41,551 bases of DNA from an uncultured Ruminococcus sp. Lineage in GTDB: Bacteria; Bacillota; Clostridia; Oscillospirales; Acutalibacteraceae. A program made the position numbers and the translations under genes. The DNA lies in assembly GCA_902779615.1 (NCBI GenBank), contig CACZCM010000006.1:1-41551 (forward strand), read 5' to 3'. The notes under the pieces are model-generated. The model worked only from the letters and a program-made list of their open reading frames with translations. It did not search any database and was not told the DNA's origin. Position 1 is the first letter of the stretch. Every line of letters begins with the position of its first letter. Of this stretch, positions 17,148 to 25,407 are shown piece by piece.

Positions 17148-17549
17148 TTATCTCTTCGAGAACTGCGGAGCACGGCGAGCTGCCTTCAAACCGTACTTCT
17201 TTCTTTCCTTCATTCTCGGGTCACGAGTGAGGAAGCCTGCCTTCTTGAGAGCGCCTCTGAGGTTCTCGGAATCATACTGAAGGAGCGCTCTTGAAATACC
17301 GTGACGAATTGCGCCAGCCTGGCCTGTAACGCCGCCGCCTGCAACTCTGCATACAACGTCGAACTTGTCGGCTGTATCTGTAAGGTTGAGAGGCTGTCTT
17401 ACAATTACCTTGAGTGTTTCAAGACCAAAATAATCATCGATATCTCTGTCGTTGATCGTGATCTTGCCTGTGCCCTTGTAGATTCTTACTCTTGCTACCG
17501 AGCTTTTTCTTCTGCCTGTGCCGTAGAAATAATTAGAATTATCGTACAT
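17148..17549 (-). CDS. rpsI: 30S ribosomal protein S9
   Basis: This 133 aa protein starts with [20 protein letters not shown], continues with the conserved [19 protein letters not shown], and ends in the universal FSKR tail that reaches the P-site tRNA. Length is normal. It follows rplM by 21 bp in the conserved L13-S9 operon and has a good AGGAGG-type RBS. Confidence 0.98.
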   Translation of the reverse strand: MYDNSNYFYGTGRRKSSVARVRIYKGTGKITINDRDIDDYFGLETLKVIVRQPLNLTDTADKFDVVCRVAGGGVTGQAGAIRHGISRALLQYDSENLRGALKKAGFLTRDPRMKERKKYGLKAARRAPQFSKR

Positions 17550-17570
17550 TGTATAGTCCTCCTCTCTTAA

Positions 17571-17999
17571 TTACAGCTCAAAAGCTTCGGGCTTCTGTGC
17601 TGCGTGTGTGTGCTCTGCACCTGCAAACAGACGGAGTCTGAGAAGTGCATCTCTGCCGATGGAGTTGCTAGGGATCATGCCCTTAACTGCAAGCTCCATT
17701 GCCTTTGTCGGCTTTGTAGCCATAAGTGTATCGTAGCGAGTTTCTTTGAGGTGACCAACGTAACCTGTGTGACGCTGCCACTTCTTCTGAGTAAGCTTGC
17801 TGCCCGTAAGCAGAACTTTCTCGCAGTTGATGATAATTACATGGTCGCCGCAGTCAACGTGCGGTGTAAATGTAGGCTTGTGCTTGCCTCTGAGCAAAAC
17901 TGCTGCCTGAGCGGCAACACGGCCGAGCGGCTTGCCTGCAGCATCGATTACATACCACTTGCGCTCAACTTCGCCTTTTTTAGCCATATAAGTTGACAT
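17571..17999 (-). CDS. rplM: 50S ribosomal protein L13
   Basis: The start is set at the ATG at 17999, which has AGGAGG 9 nt upstream; a longer frame to 18020 would run through the RBS. The 142 aa product matches the family length. Typical stretches are [31 protein letters not shown], and the C-terminal [12 protein letters not shown]. It is first in the rplM-rpsI operon, with its own consensus promoter and a possible structured leader. Confidence 0.98.
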   Translation of the reverse strand: MSTYMAKKGEVERKWYVIDAAGKPLGRVAAQAAVLLRGKHKPTFTPHVDCGDHVIIINCEKVLLTGSKLTQKKWQRHTGYVGHLKETRYDTLMATKPTKAMELAVKGMIPSNSIGRDALLRLRLFAGAEHTHAAQKPEAFEL

Positions 18000-18032
18000 A
18001 TTTTTCTTCCTCCTGAACAAATTGTTAAGTCC

Positions 18033-18055
18033 GCACGGATAGCTTAATTCCGTGC
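18033..18055 (-). promoter_or_regulatory. Leader hairpin upstream of rplM, possible L13 leader
   Basis: In the roughly 60 nt leader, GCACGGA and TCCGTGC form a 7 bp stem about 20 nt before the RBS. Firmicutes often carry an L13 autoregulatory leader at this position; identity with that RNA family was not tested. Confidence 0.4.
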
Positions 18056-18067
18056 TCGTGCCTATTT

Positions 18068-18096
18068 ATAATATCACAATCGAAGCGGCTTGTCAA
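18068..18096 (-). promoter_or_regulatory. Promoter of rplM-rpsI
   Basis: On the minus strand TTGACA (18096-18091), 17 bp spacer, TATTAT (18073-18068). Upstream, 18097-18279 holds no gene or obvious structure. Confidence 0.88.
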
Positions 18097-18279
18097 CAGA
18101 ATTTCCGAATTTTTTAATTTAGTTTATACAAATCTCCGTTATTCTCAATTATACTCTCAAAATCTCCCGAATACTCAAACGGCATTTTTATTTTGACCTG
18201 TGCGGCTGCGACGTAATCGCCTGATCCGGGCGCTTTGTTGCTTAGCCAATTAAACTAATACAGCTTGAATTTCGGGTGT

Positions 18280-18319
18280 AAAAAAAGCAGCAAAGCCAAA
18301 AGTTCGGCAGTGCCGCTTT
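18280..18319 (-). terminator. Second, tandem terminator after the coiled-coil gene
   Basis: On the minus strand AAAGCGGCA pairs with TGCTGCTTT (one G-U pair) and is followed by further T. It lies 60 bp beyond the first terminator. Confidence 0.6.
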
Positions 18320-18340
18320 GGTTATGATGAAAGATGACAC

Positions 18341-18375
18341 AAAAAAGTCCCGAAATACTGGTTTTTCGGGACTTT
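18341..18375 (-). terminator. Intrinsic terminator after the coaD / coiled-coil operon
   Basis: AAAGTCCCGAAA (18344-18355) pairs perfectly with TTTCGGGACTTT (18364-18375). On the minus strand the stem is continued by a T tract. It is 26 bp past the stop of the minus-strand gene. Confidence 0.9.
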
Positions 18376-18401
18376 CATTTTGGTGTGATCTTTCTGTATT
18401 G

Positions 18402-18935
18402 TTACTGTTCGGCAGTCTCTGTGCTGGCAGTAGTCATGTTCACGCTGGGCGCAGAACTGATCGATGGTGATGAGGGCGTTTGCGCGCTGTTCTTTAAGCT
18501 CAGGATCGCCTGCCTTTTCTTATGGAAGTCAGAAAGATTTACAGAAAGCGCTTCTTCGGTTTTTTGAAGAACTGTGTCAACGTAATTGTTCGTTGCGTTT
18601 TTGATCTTCTTTGATGTTGTCTGCGCCTCAAAGATGATCCGCTGCGCTTCCTGGCGAGATTGTTTTACGATCTCGCTGCTTTCGAGCATATCGGTTCGCT
18701 GTTGGCTTGCTGCACTTATCAGCGTTTCCGCCTGCTTTTTTGCTTCTTCCAATATCTTGTTTCGTTCGGAAACTATCCTCTTTGCCTGGCGTGTTTCAGC
18801 GGGCAGATTTGCTTTTATTTCATCTATGATCTCGGATATCCGCACCTTGTCTACCATTACCTTGTTAACAACAGGCAGTTCCTTTGAATCTTCAAGAAGG
18901 TCAGTCAGATCTTCAAGCAACTCGTCAACCTTCAT
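18402..18935 (-). CDS. Coiled-coil protein downstream of coaD
   Basis: This 177 aa acidic/basic helical protein has no membrane segment. Residues about 1-20 are acidic (DELLEDLTDLLEDS). Residues 45-140 are a long heptad-rich coiled coil with many K, E, A and Q, resembling V-type ATPase subunit H/E or DivIVA-like stalks. The last 25 residues are a Ser/Thr-rich tail. The ATG overlaps the end of coaD by 11 bp and has AGGAGG upstream, so it is translationally coupled to coaD. Similar proteins often follow coaD in Clostridia, but no function can be assigned. Confidence 0.75.
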   Translation of the reverse strand: MKVDELLEDLTDLLEDSKELPVVNKVMVDKVRISEIIDEIKANLPAETRQAKRIVSERNKILEEAKKQAETLISAASQQRTDMLESSEIVKQSRQEAQRIIFEAQTTSKKIKNATNNYVDTVLQKTEEALSVNLSDFHKKRQAILSLKNSAQTPSSPSISSAPSVNMTTASTETAEQ

Positions 18936-19425
18936 TGTTTACTCCTCCTCTGCATAATCTGTCACGAATCTCATCGTGTATACATTCGGGTACAAAATCC
19001 CGTATATCGCCCCCAAAGCCTGCCACGCTCTTTACGATGCTGGAGCTTACGTACATATTTTCCGCAGCCGATGAAAAGAACAGCGTTTCAAGCTCGGGGT
19101 TGAGCATTTTATTCGTCAGTGCCATTTGAAATTCGTATTCAAAGTCACTCATTGCACGAAGTCCCTTTACTACCGCTGTGGCATGGCGTTCACGGGCGTA
19201 ATCGGCGAGCAGTCCTTCACACGAAACCACTTCAATATTGTCGATGCCCTCAAGCGCTTTTTCGAGAAAATGTATTCTTTCCTCGATAGTGAAGCAGGGG
19301 ACTTTCGCCTTGTTGATGAAAACGGCAACGATCACCTTTTCAAAGGTTTTCGCGGCGCGTGTGATGATATCCACATGACCTCTGGTCACGGGATCGAAGC
19401 TGCCCGGACAAATAACAGTCTGCAC
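18925..19425 (-). CDS. coaD: Phosphopantetheine adenylyltransferase CoaD
   Basis: The start is GTG at 19425 with GGAGG 7 nt upstream; the frame stays open to 19449 through the RBS. The 166 aa enzyme joins ATP and 4'-phosphopantetheine to give dephospho-CoA, the penultimate step of coenzyme A synthesis. Motifs are CPGSFDPVTRGHVDII (nucleotidyltransferase T/HxGH), KGLRAMSDFEYEFQMA, and YVSSSIVKSVAGFGGD (ISSTxVR-like). It follows rsmD by 36 bp, the standard rsmD-coaD pairing. Confidence 0.97.
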   Translation of the reverse strand: MQTVICPGSFDPVTRGHVDIITRAAKTFEKVIVAVFINKAKVPCFTIEERIHFLEKALEGIDNIEVVSCEGLLADYARERHATAVVKGLRAMSDFEYEFQMALTNKMLNPELETLFFSSAAENMYVSSSIVKSVAGFGGDIRDFVPECIHDEIRDRLCRGGVNNEG

Positions 19426-19461
19426 AGCCACCCCTCCTTTTTTGCACATTCGTGCAAGATA

Positions 19462-20010
19462 TTATTCTGCATAATCGCTATGGCAGTAGGTGGTAATCTT
19501 GATCTTACCGTGGCGGTACTCCCGCAGGCGCACAAACTCACCCAATGATTCGGGCAGTTCCTCGTTTTGAGGCGACTCGCAGATAACGATGCCGCTTTTA
19601 TTCATAACTCGTTCCACGCATTGCAGGCACTGCTGAAGCACTCCTGTTCCGTAAGGCGGATCCATAAAAACGAGATCGAATTTTTCACGGGTAGTCTGAA
19701 GATACCCGAGTGAATCGGTGCGGAAAACGGCGGCGTGCTCCTCAAGCTTTGTAGTTTTGAGGTTGCGTTTAACAATATCGATCGATTCCTTGGCGCTGTC
19801 GCAGAATACTGCACGGGCGGCGCCTCTGCTGAGCGCCTCAATACCCATCTGCCCCGATCCTGCGAACAGATCGAGAAAGGCTCGTCCTTCGATATTAAAC
19901 TGTATGATGCTGAAAACAGCTTCTTTGACCCGTTCGGTAGTAGGGCGGACGTCGTTCCCCTGAAGCTGTTCAAGCCTTCGGCCTTTTGCGAAGCCTGTAA
20001 TAACACGCAT
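19462..20010 (-). CDS. rsmD: 16S rRNA (guanine966-N2)-methyltransferase RsmD
   Basis: The ATG at 20010 is chosen with AGGTGAT upstream. The 182 aa product opens MRVITGFAKGRRL and has the SAM motif FLDLFAGSGQMGIEALSRGA and the catalytic DPPYGTG. It methylates G966 of 16S rRNA. First gene of the rsmD-coaD-coiled-coil operon, under the TTGACA/TATAAT promoter at 20039-20068. Confidence 0.95.
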   Translation of the reverse strand: MRVITGFAKGRRLEQLQGNDVRPTTERVKEAVFSIIQFNIEGRAFLDLFAGSGQMGIEALSRGAARAVFCDSAKESIDIVKRNLKTTKLEEHAAVFRTDSLGYLQTTREKFDLVFMDPPYGTGVLQQCLQCVERVMNKSGIVICESPQNEELPESLGEFVRLREYRHGKIKITTYCHSDYAE

Positions 20011-20038
20011 AAAAATCACCTATCTTTTACTAATAGAA

Positions 20039-20068
20039 ATTATAACATTGTTGTAACTGTTTTGTCAA
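20039..20068 (-). promoter_or_regulatory. Promoter of rsmD-coaD operon
   Basis: On the minus strand TTGACA (20068-20063), 18 bp spacer, TATAAT (20044-20039). The transcript would have a leader of about 20 nt. Confidence 0.88.
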
Positions 20069-20087
20069 CCTTTTTTAATAAAAAATC

Positions 20088-20114
20088 TTGTAAAGTGTAT
20101 ATTTGTGATATAAT
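20088..20114 (+). promoter_or_regulatory. Promoter candidate reading into the intergenic repeat
   Basis: TTGTAA (20088-20093), 15 bp spacer, and the extended -10 TGATATAAT (TATAAT at 20109-20114). No protein gene lies downstream on this strand; the transcript would cover the repeat at 20143-20250 and stop at the hairpin at 20276-20314. Confidence 0.5.
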
Positions 20115-20142
20115 CGCAGAAGAAATATCTCTTGTTTCTAAT

Positions 20143-20250
20143 GCGGCGGGATATATTCCACGTTCAGTAGGCTTTTAAATCCACTACCGGACGCACAAGC
20201 CTACAGCTTGTGTCTGCGTGCTGAAAGCAGAGTTTTTAATTGTGGTAATT
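20143..20250 (+). repeat. Two-hairpin repeat family copy 2, candidate small RNA
   Basis: This copy is alignable over about 100 bp with 40252-40355 and over the 50 bp core with the minus-strand copies at 8286-8335 and 38697-38746. It can form CACAAGC/GCTTGTG and then TCTGC/GCAGA followed by GTTTTTA. A third pairing, GTAGGC (20168-20173) with GCCTAC, would involve the first loop like a pseudoknot. With the upstream -10 and downstream terminator it could be a transcript of about 195 nt. Confidence 0.55.
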
Positions 20251-20275
20251 TGGAGTGGAATTCCGGGTAAAAATC

Positions 20276-20314
20276 AAAAAGGCACAACGCTTCCCGGGGA
20301 GATTGTGCCTTTTT
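20276..20314. terminator. Intrinsic terminator, bidirectional
   Basis: AAAAAGGCACAA (20276-20287) pairs with TTGTGCCTTTTT (20303-20314). It can end the MBL-fold gene on the minus strand and the putative small RNA on the plus strand. Confidence 0.88.
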
Positions 20315-20397
20315 GCAGTGCGGTAATATGTATTATGTACAGCCGGATATATTTATATGTGTACTGTGGATATGAATGATATCCGGTCATCTGCAGA

Positions 20398-21318
20398 TCA
20401 CCATGTGATCATTACGCCGTGTTCTTCGTCTGTTCGGCGTATTTCACAGCCGCACTCACGAAGCCTTGCTATCGCTTCTCCGGAGGGTAAATATCTGCTC
20501 TCCTGCGCCGAAATGACCGCCGTTTTCGGTTTGACCGCTTCCAGGAATTCCGTGGTTGAAGATCCTGCGCTGCCGTGGTGGGGCACTTGGAGTATATCTG
20601 CTTTTATGTCTGCGTTTGAGTTCAGTATGTCACGCTCCGCCTTTGACGATATATCGCCCGTAAACAGTGCGGTGTGATTGCCGTATTCAAGCTTCATCAC
20701 TACCGAATTATCATTGGAATCATTATAGATCTTATCCGGCGATATAACGGTGATAACCGTATCGCCGAATGTATAAACATCGCCGGTGTGTGTGCATTCG
20801 CATTTTATCCCGCTGCTGATCAGAGTTTCGCTCAGTTTATCGTATCCTTCGTTACCGCCGGCAAGCGAGTACTCGCAAGTAACGAAACTGCTGATCGTTT
20901 TTTCCTGCGATACCCTTGCAAAATCGCCGATATGGTCGGAATCGGGGTGAGTCAGCACCGCCATGTCAATAGTTTCTATATTCAGATCGTCAAGCACGGC
21001 GATAATGTCGTGCTGCGCCTTTTCGCGTCCGCAGTCGATCAATATTGCCGCATCGGGAGTCTTTACGATAGCACAGCCCGCATTTCCCGCATCGGGGAAA
21101 TATATGGCCGCTTCGGATCGTTCCGCCTTTATAAAATCAGAGCCGACATTTACCGCCGTCAGCAGAGAAGGCAGCTGATCTCTGAATATAAAGCTGATCA
21201 CCGCCGTGACCATGATCATTGTCGCTGCGGTGATCTGTTTTTTGCGTCTGACTGTATTATTTTCGGGATCTGAAGCGGGACTTTTAGATTTTGTTTTTTC
21301 TTTATTGTTCCGTAACAC
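20398..21318 (-). CDS. ComEC/Rec2-like MBL-fold hydrolase, membrane-anchored
   Basis: The start is uncertain: GTG at 21318 (AAGGAA 8 nt upstream) is used here, and TTG at 21336 is the alternative. Of about 306 aa, a basic N-terminal tail and one membrane helix (about 30-50) precede a metallo-beta-lactamase domain. That domain has DAAILIDCGRE, the zinc motif VLTHPDSDHIGD, LFTGDIS, and QVPHHGSAGSST. It matches the soluble domain of ComEC, thought to be a nuclease, but lacks the competence channel. The domain would lie outside the membrane. The gene overlaps the end of ftsK by 17 bp, so it is co-translated with it. Substrate unknown. Confidence 0.85.
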   Translation of the reverse strand: MLRNNKEKTKSKSPASDPENNTVRRKKQITAATMIMVTAVISFIFRDQLPSLLTAVNVGSDFIKAERSEAAIYFPDAGNAGCAIVKTPDAAILIDCGREKAQHDIIAVLDDLNIETIDMAVLTHPDSDHIGDFARVSQEKTISSFVTCEYSLAGGNEGYDKLSETLISSGIKCECTHTGDVYTFGDTVITVISPDKIYNDSNDNSVVMKLEYGNHTALFTGDISSKAERDILNSNADIKADILQVPHHGSAGSSTTEFLEAVKPKTAVISAQESRYLPSGEAIARLRECGCEIRRTDEEHGVMITW

Positions 21319-24112
21319 CCGAGATTTTCCTTTCAATGTATTCCTGCTGGGTCATGAGGACTTTTCTGGATTTGCTTCCTTCGTGCGGCCCTACTATTCC
21401 CATTTGTTCCATTGTATCTACGAGTCTGCCTGCGCGCGCGTAGCCTACTCGCAGCTTGCGCTGAAGGAGCGACGTTGAAGCCTGCCCTAATTCGACTACA
21501 GCCTTGATCGCATCTTCAAGCATCGGATCCGAATCGTCTATGTCATCGGGGTCGGTATCTTTTGCGCCGCCGCCCTTTACGCCTACGCTTTCGCTGATAC
21601 GCTCGATCTCCTCGGAGATTCCGTCGTCATAGTCGCTCTGCGCGTGCTCCTTAATGAAATCGGTGACAGCCTCAATATCCTCATCGCTGGAGAATCCGCC
21701 CTGAACGCGGACAGGCTTCGGTACGCCGACGGGCATATACAGCATATCGCCCTTTCCGATCAGCTTTTCGCCGCCGCCCGTATCAAGTATTGTCTTGGAG
21801 TCTACAAACGATGCGACCTTCAGTGAGATTCGGCTTGGTATATTTGCCTTGATAACGCCGGTGATGACATTTACGCTCGGGCGCTGTGTTGCGATGACAA
21901 GATGCATTCCCGCCGCACGCGCCTTCTGAGCCAAGCGGCAGATGTAGTCCTCGACTTCGCCCGGAGCTGCCATCATAAGATCTGCCAGCTCGTCAATAGC
22001 GATCACGATCTTCGGCATCTTCTTCGTTGCCTTCGGCGGCACAAATTCGCCGTCTATCACTTCGCCGTCGCCCACGCTGCCTTCAAGCTCTTCGGGCGTC
22101 ATGGACGCAAGGTTTTTCTCCACCATTTTGTTGTAGCTGTCGATGTCCTTTACGTTGTAAAGCGACAGTTCCTTGTAGCGGTCTTCCATTTCGCTGACCG
22201 CCCAGCCCAGCGCACCAGCCGCTTTTTTTACGTCGGAAACAACCGGTACGAGCAGATGCGGGATACCTTTGTATTTCGAAAACTCAACCAGCTTCGGGTC
22301 GATCAATATCAGCTTTACTTCATCGGGAGTTGCGCGGAAAAGAATACTCATCAGTATCGAGTTTACACATACCGATTTACCGGAACCTGTTGTGCCTGCG
22401 ATCAGCAGGTGCGGCATTTTCGCAAGATCCATCAGCACGATTTTGCCTGCAACGTCCTTTCCGATAACGCACTCGAGCTTTCGTGTCTTTTTGTTTTTGT
22501 TGAACTCCGACGATTCGAGAAGCTCTCTCATCGTAACGGAGGTGACGGACTTGTTGGGTATTTCAACGCCGATAGCGGGCTTTCCGGGTATCGGGGCTTC
22601 CATACGAACGCCGCCCTCCGCCGCAAGATTCAGCGCAATATCGTCAGAAAGACCTGTTATCTTGGAGATCTTTACGCCGGGTGCCGGTTGTATCTCATAT
22701 CTTGTGACCGAAGGGCCTCGGCAGTAGCCGATGATCTTTGCGCCTACAGAGAAGCTTTCGAGAGTATCGATCAGCTTCCGTGCGTTTTCCTTCAGTTCCT
22801 TTTCGTAGCTGACATTTGCCGATCTGCCCTCCGTCAGAAGCTCGCTCGGCGGGTAGATATACGACTTCTTGCTGCGCTTTTTCTCCTTCTTGATATTCGC
22901 CTTTTCGGGAAGATCGTCTGCGGGTATCGAGCTTTTTTTGCTTTCCTTGATCTCTCTGACTGCGCCGGCCGTTTCGGGCTTGTAGCCCTGTTCAACAGTA
23001 TCGAGAAAATCGTCGCCGAAAATGTCTGCAAACAGCTCCTCGTCTTCGTCCTGCGGAGTTTTCTTTTTTAGCTCGATCGGTTTTTCGGGCTGCTTTTTTT
23101 CGGGCAGATCATCAATATCTATATCGATCGAGTAGCTGTCATCATCTTCTTTGCCGGCGTTTAAAGGCGCATTCGTTGCATCGTCAACGGGTACGAAATA
23201 GTCGTCCTCGCCGTCTGCTTCTTCAGCGGGGAAGTAATCATCGTCATCGTCTTCAAACAGATTCTCCGACATGACCGGCGACTGCGGCAAGCTTTTGTGA
23301 TCGCCGTCTTGATCGTCATATGCGTCATATTCGCCGCCGCTGTTGTCTTTATAATCGACGTCATCATCGCTGAGATCGTAGGAATCGTAATCGTCATTGT
23401 CGAAGAAATCATCTGTATCGATCCTCTTCGGCGAACGATCGGATGCACTTCGCTTGATCTTATCGATAAGCTGAGATATCTTTGACGAAAGCAGCTCGAA
23501 CAGCCTTGTGTATATCTGCTTGACCGGAATGCCCAGCGCAAATACCATCAATACAAGAATAACCATAATTATAAGTATTCTTGCAGGGATAATGCCAAAC
23601 AGCTTGATGAATGGAGCGCCCAATATGAATCCAAGAGCGCCGCCACCGTTGTAAGTTATTCCGTCAGCGAATGTTTGGCGAATGTTGAACTCATCATCGA
23701 ATTTATATATGTATATGCAGGCGTTCAGCGCCGCTGCAAGACCCGCTCCGAAGGAGGTTCGGAACATCAGCTTCGGGATCTCCTTGTCGAGCATCGTTGC
23801 GACCGACAAAAACAGCAGCAGCAGAGGCCAGAACAGCGACAGCACGCTGAATGTGCCCCTTACGGCCTTGTGCAGCCACAGCCACACCATATCGCCCGGG
23901 ATAAATATTATCGAGGCCAGCACAACTGCCGACACAAACATCACAAGCGAGCGCTTTTGTTTCTGAGCCGTTTTGTCGATCGTATTTGCATGGCTTGAGT
24001 TATTTGACTGTTTTATCTCTGCTGCGCCGCCGGGCATGATGTCCATAGGCTCGCTCTTTTTTGTTTTCGGCCGCTTCACGGTCTTCTTTTTTTCTTTCTT
24101 TTCTTCAGCCAA
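21302..24112 (-). CDS. ftsK: DNA translocase FtsK/SpoIIIE
   Basis: This 936 aa protein starts at TTG 24112 with GGGGTGA upstream. Several N-terminal membrane helices (about 50-200) are followed by a very acidic, Asp-rich linker (about 220-400). The alpha/beta motor has Walker A AGTTGSGKS (570-578), Walker B IVIAIDELADLM (about 700-711) and IATQRPSVNVITG. The C-terminal gamma winged helix (from about 865, with ARAGRLVDTMEQMGIVGPHEG) recognises KOPS/SRS-like sequences. It moves chromosomal DNA across the division or sporulation septum. It lies 28 bp after uppP and overlaps the MBL gene. Confidence 0.96.
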   Translation of the reverse strand: MAEEKKEKKKTVKRPKTKKSEPMDIMPGGAAEIKQSNNSSHANTIDKTAQKQKRSLVMFVSAVVLASIIFIPGDMVWLWLHKAVRGTFSVLSLFWPLLLLFLSVATMLDKEIPKLMFRTSFGAGLAAALNACIYIYKFDDEFNIRQTFADGITYNGGGALGFILGAPFIKLFGIIPARILIIMVILVLMVFALGIPVKQIYTRLFELLSSKISQLIDKIKRSASDRSPKRIDTDDFFDNDDYDSYDLSDDDVDYKDNSGGEYDAYDDQDGDHKSLPQSPVMSENLFEDDDDDYFPAEEADGEDDYFVPVDDATNAPLNAGKEDDDSYSIDIDIDDLPEKKQPEKPIELKKKTPQDEDEELFADIFGDDFLDTVEQGYKPETAGAVREIKESKKSSIPADDLPEKANIKKEKKRSKKSYIYPPSELLTEGRSANVSYEKELKENARKLIDTLESFSVGAKIIGYCRGPSVTRYEIQPAPGVKISKITGLSDDIALNLAAEGGVRMEAPIPGKPAIGVEIPNKSVTSVTMRELLESSEFNKNKKTRKLECVIGKDVAGKIVLMDLAKMPHLLIAGTTGSGKSVCVNSILMSILFRATPDEVKLILIDPKLVEFSKYKGIPHLLVPVVSDVKKAAGALGWAVSEMEDRYKELSLYNVKDIDSYNKMVEKNLASMTPEELEGSVGDGEVIDGEFVPPKATKKMPKIVIAIDELADLMMAAPGEVEDYICRLAQKARAAGMHLVIATQRPSVNVITGVIKANIPSRISLKVASFVDSKTILDTGGGEKLIGKGDMLYMPVGVPKPVRVQGGFSSDEDIEAVTDFIKEHAQSDYDDGISEEIERISESVGVKGGGAKDTDPDDIDDSDPMLEDAIKAVVELGQASTSLLQRKLRVGYARAGRLVDTMEQMGIVGPHEGSKSRKVLMTQQEYIERKISGVTEQ

Positions 24113-24140
24113 TTTGCTTTCACCCCAATTACAAATCTTA

Positions 24141-25106
24141 TCAGCCGAACGTCAGAGGCTGACCGCTGAACAGATTGCTGCCGGTCTTCAGCTCAATGAT
24201 GCCGATAACAATAACGGCGATCCCGGCGACTGCCGTATATACGACAAATACATTCGTTCTGTCCTTTTCCAGCATCCATTTGAACAGCATTATTGCAAAG
24301 AATCCGACTATCATTGCTGCGATCATGCCTGCGATCATTGCGCCTGTGCCGACCTGGATAGTGTCCTGAGTTCCCTGAGCCTTGAACGCTTCGACAGACT
24401 CAAGCAATGCGGCTGCGATTATTGAGGGGATACCGAGAACAAAGGCGTAGTCGAGCGCGACCTGCTTGTTAAGACCGCGCAGCTCGCCCATGGCAAGCGT
24501 AGAGCCGGAACGTGAAAGTCCGGGGAATATCGCCGCAAGGCATTGAGCCAAGCCGATAAGAACGGCGTCTACCGTTTTCAGACGGCGTCTGCCGGGCACT
24601 TCGGACGTGGAGCGCGCGGCATATTTTTTGACGGTATTTTCCATCGCCTTTACGCCGACCCACAACAGCACGCTCGTAGCCAGCAGCGCAAAGCCCGTGA
24701 TGATAAAATATCCCGTGTTGCCCTGCCAGATCTCTGCGATTTCCTTTCCGTTTATCCCGCCTGCGCCCGGGATAGGAACGAAGAGCAGAAACAGCGGAAC
24801 CAATCCGATAACGATCATGACGAGAAGGTTTGTGTCGCCTTTCATTTTGCTCCAGCGGAATTTTCCCGAGAACACATCTCTTATCAATCCGAAAAACGCT
24901 TTGATGAGCCTGCCGATAAGCTTATGGTAAACAACACACACCGAAACAAGCGTTCCGACATGGAGCATGACGTTGAAGAAGAGGTTGCCCTCCATGTTGA
25001 CGCCCATAATGTGCTGAAAGATAGTCAGGTGACCGCTGCTGCTGACGGGCAGAAACTCGGTCAGACCCTGCACAATACCAAGTATTATTGCTTCTAAAAT
25101 GTTCAT
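24141..25106 (-). CDS. uppP: Undecaprenyl-diphosphatase UppP (BacA)
   Basis: This 321 aa polytopic membrane protein removes a phosphate from undecaprenyl pyrophosphate, recycling the lipid carrier for peptidoglycan; it confers bacitracin tolerance when abundant. Motifs are the N-terminal GIVQGLTEFLPVSSSGHL and the catalytic FPGLSRSGSTLAMG. There are about eight membrane helices. Residues about 180-195 form an extended cytoplasmic loop (KKYAARSTSEVPGRRRL), making the protein longer than the common 270 aa form. First gene of the uppP-ftsK-MBL operon. Confidence 0.96.
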   Translation of the reverse strand: MNILEAIILGIVQGLTEFLPVSSSGHLTIFQHIMGVNMEGNLFFNVMLHVGTLVSVCVVYHKLIGRLIKAFFGLIRDVFSGKFRWSKMKGDTNLLVMIVIGLVPLFLLFVPIPGAGGINGKEIAEIWQGNTGYFIITGFALLATSVLLWVGVKAMENTVKKYAARSTSEVPGRRRLKTVDAVLIGLAQCLAAIFPGLSRSGSTLAMGELRGLNKQVALDYAFVLGIPSIIAAALLESVEAFKAQGTQDTIQVGTGAMIAGMIAAMIVGFFAIMLFKWMLEKDRTNVFVVYTAVAGIAVIVIGIIELKTGSNLFSGQPLTFG

Positions 25107-25236
25107 ACTATGTACTCCTTAAATAAGAATAGCTATGTGATATGATACGGTCGAACTTGCATATGATCGGCAAAGATAACTGCCAATTTTATGCAGAATA
25201 ATATTCGGAGCGTTCGCTCCCGATTATACAACCTAC

Positions 25237-25265
25237 ATTATACCATTAAATGAAAAAAGTAACAA
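25237..25265 (-). promoter_or_regulatory. Promoter of the uppP-ftsK operon
   Basis: On the minus strand TTGTTA (25265-25260), 17 bp spacer, TATAAT (25242-25237), with an extended TGG before the -10. It gives a leader of about 125 nt. Confidence 0.75.
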
Positions 25266-25347
25266 GTAAATTTGAGAAATTTATTGCAGATTTTTAAATT
25301 TTGTTACATTTTGATAATAATATGATTATTTACTTTTTCGCAGGATG

Positions 25348-25356
25348 TGCTATAAT
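25348..25356 (+). promoter_or_regulatory. Extended -10 promoter of the small lipoprotein gene
   Basis: TGCTATAAT forms an extended -10 (TATAAT 25351-25356), with TTTACT 16 bp upstream as a weak -35, and lies 51 bp before the start codon. Confidence 0.65.
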
Positions 25357-25407
25357 CATATTAGAGGATTTTGATAACATACGCAATATACAGATGAAAG
25401 GTGTAAT

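Larger units (their letters stand above)
25107..25407. other. Divergent intergenic region uppP / lipoprotein
   Basis: About 300 bp, strongly A/T-rich. It holds the two divergent promoters listed separately and an additional TATAAT on the minus strand (25228-25223) that might act as a second uppP start site. The inverted repeat GGAGCG/CGCTCC near 25207-25220 may fold in the uppP leader. No gene seen. Confidence 0.6.

Noticed and set aside
21902-23071. Long open frame antisense to ftsK (389 codons)
   Set aside because: It is opposite the FtsK motor and linker, without protein-like motifs or an RBS.
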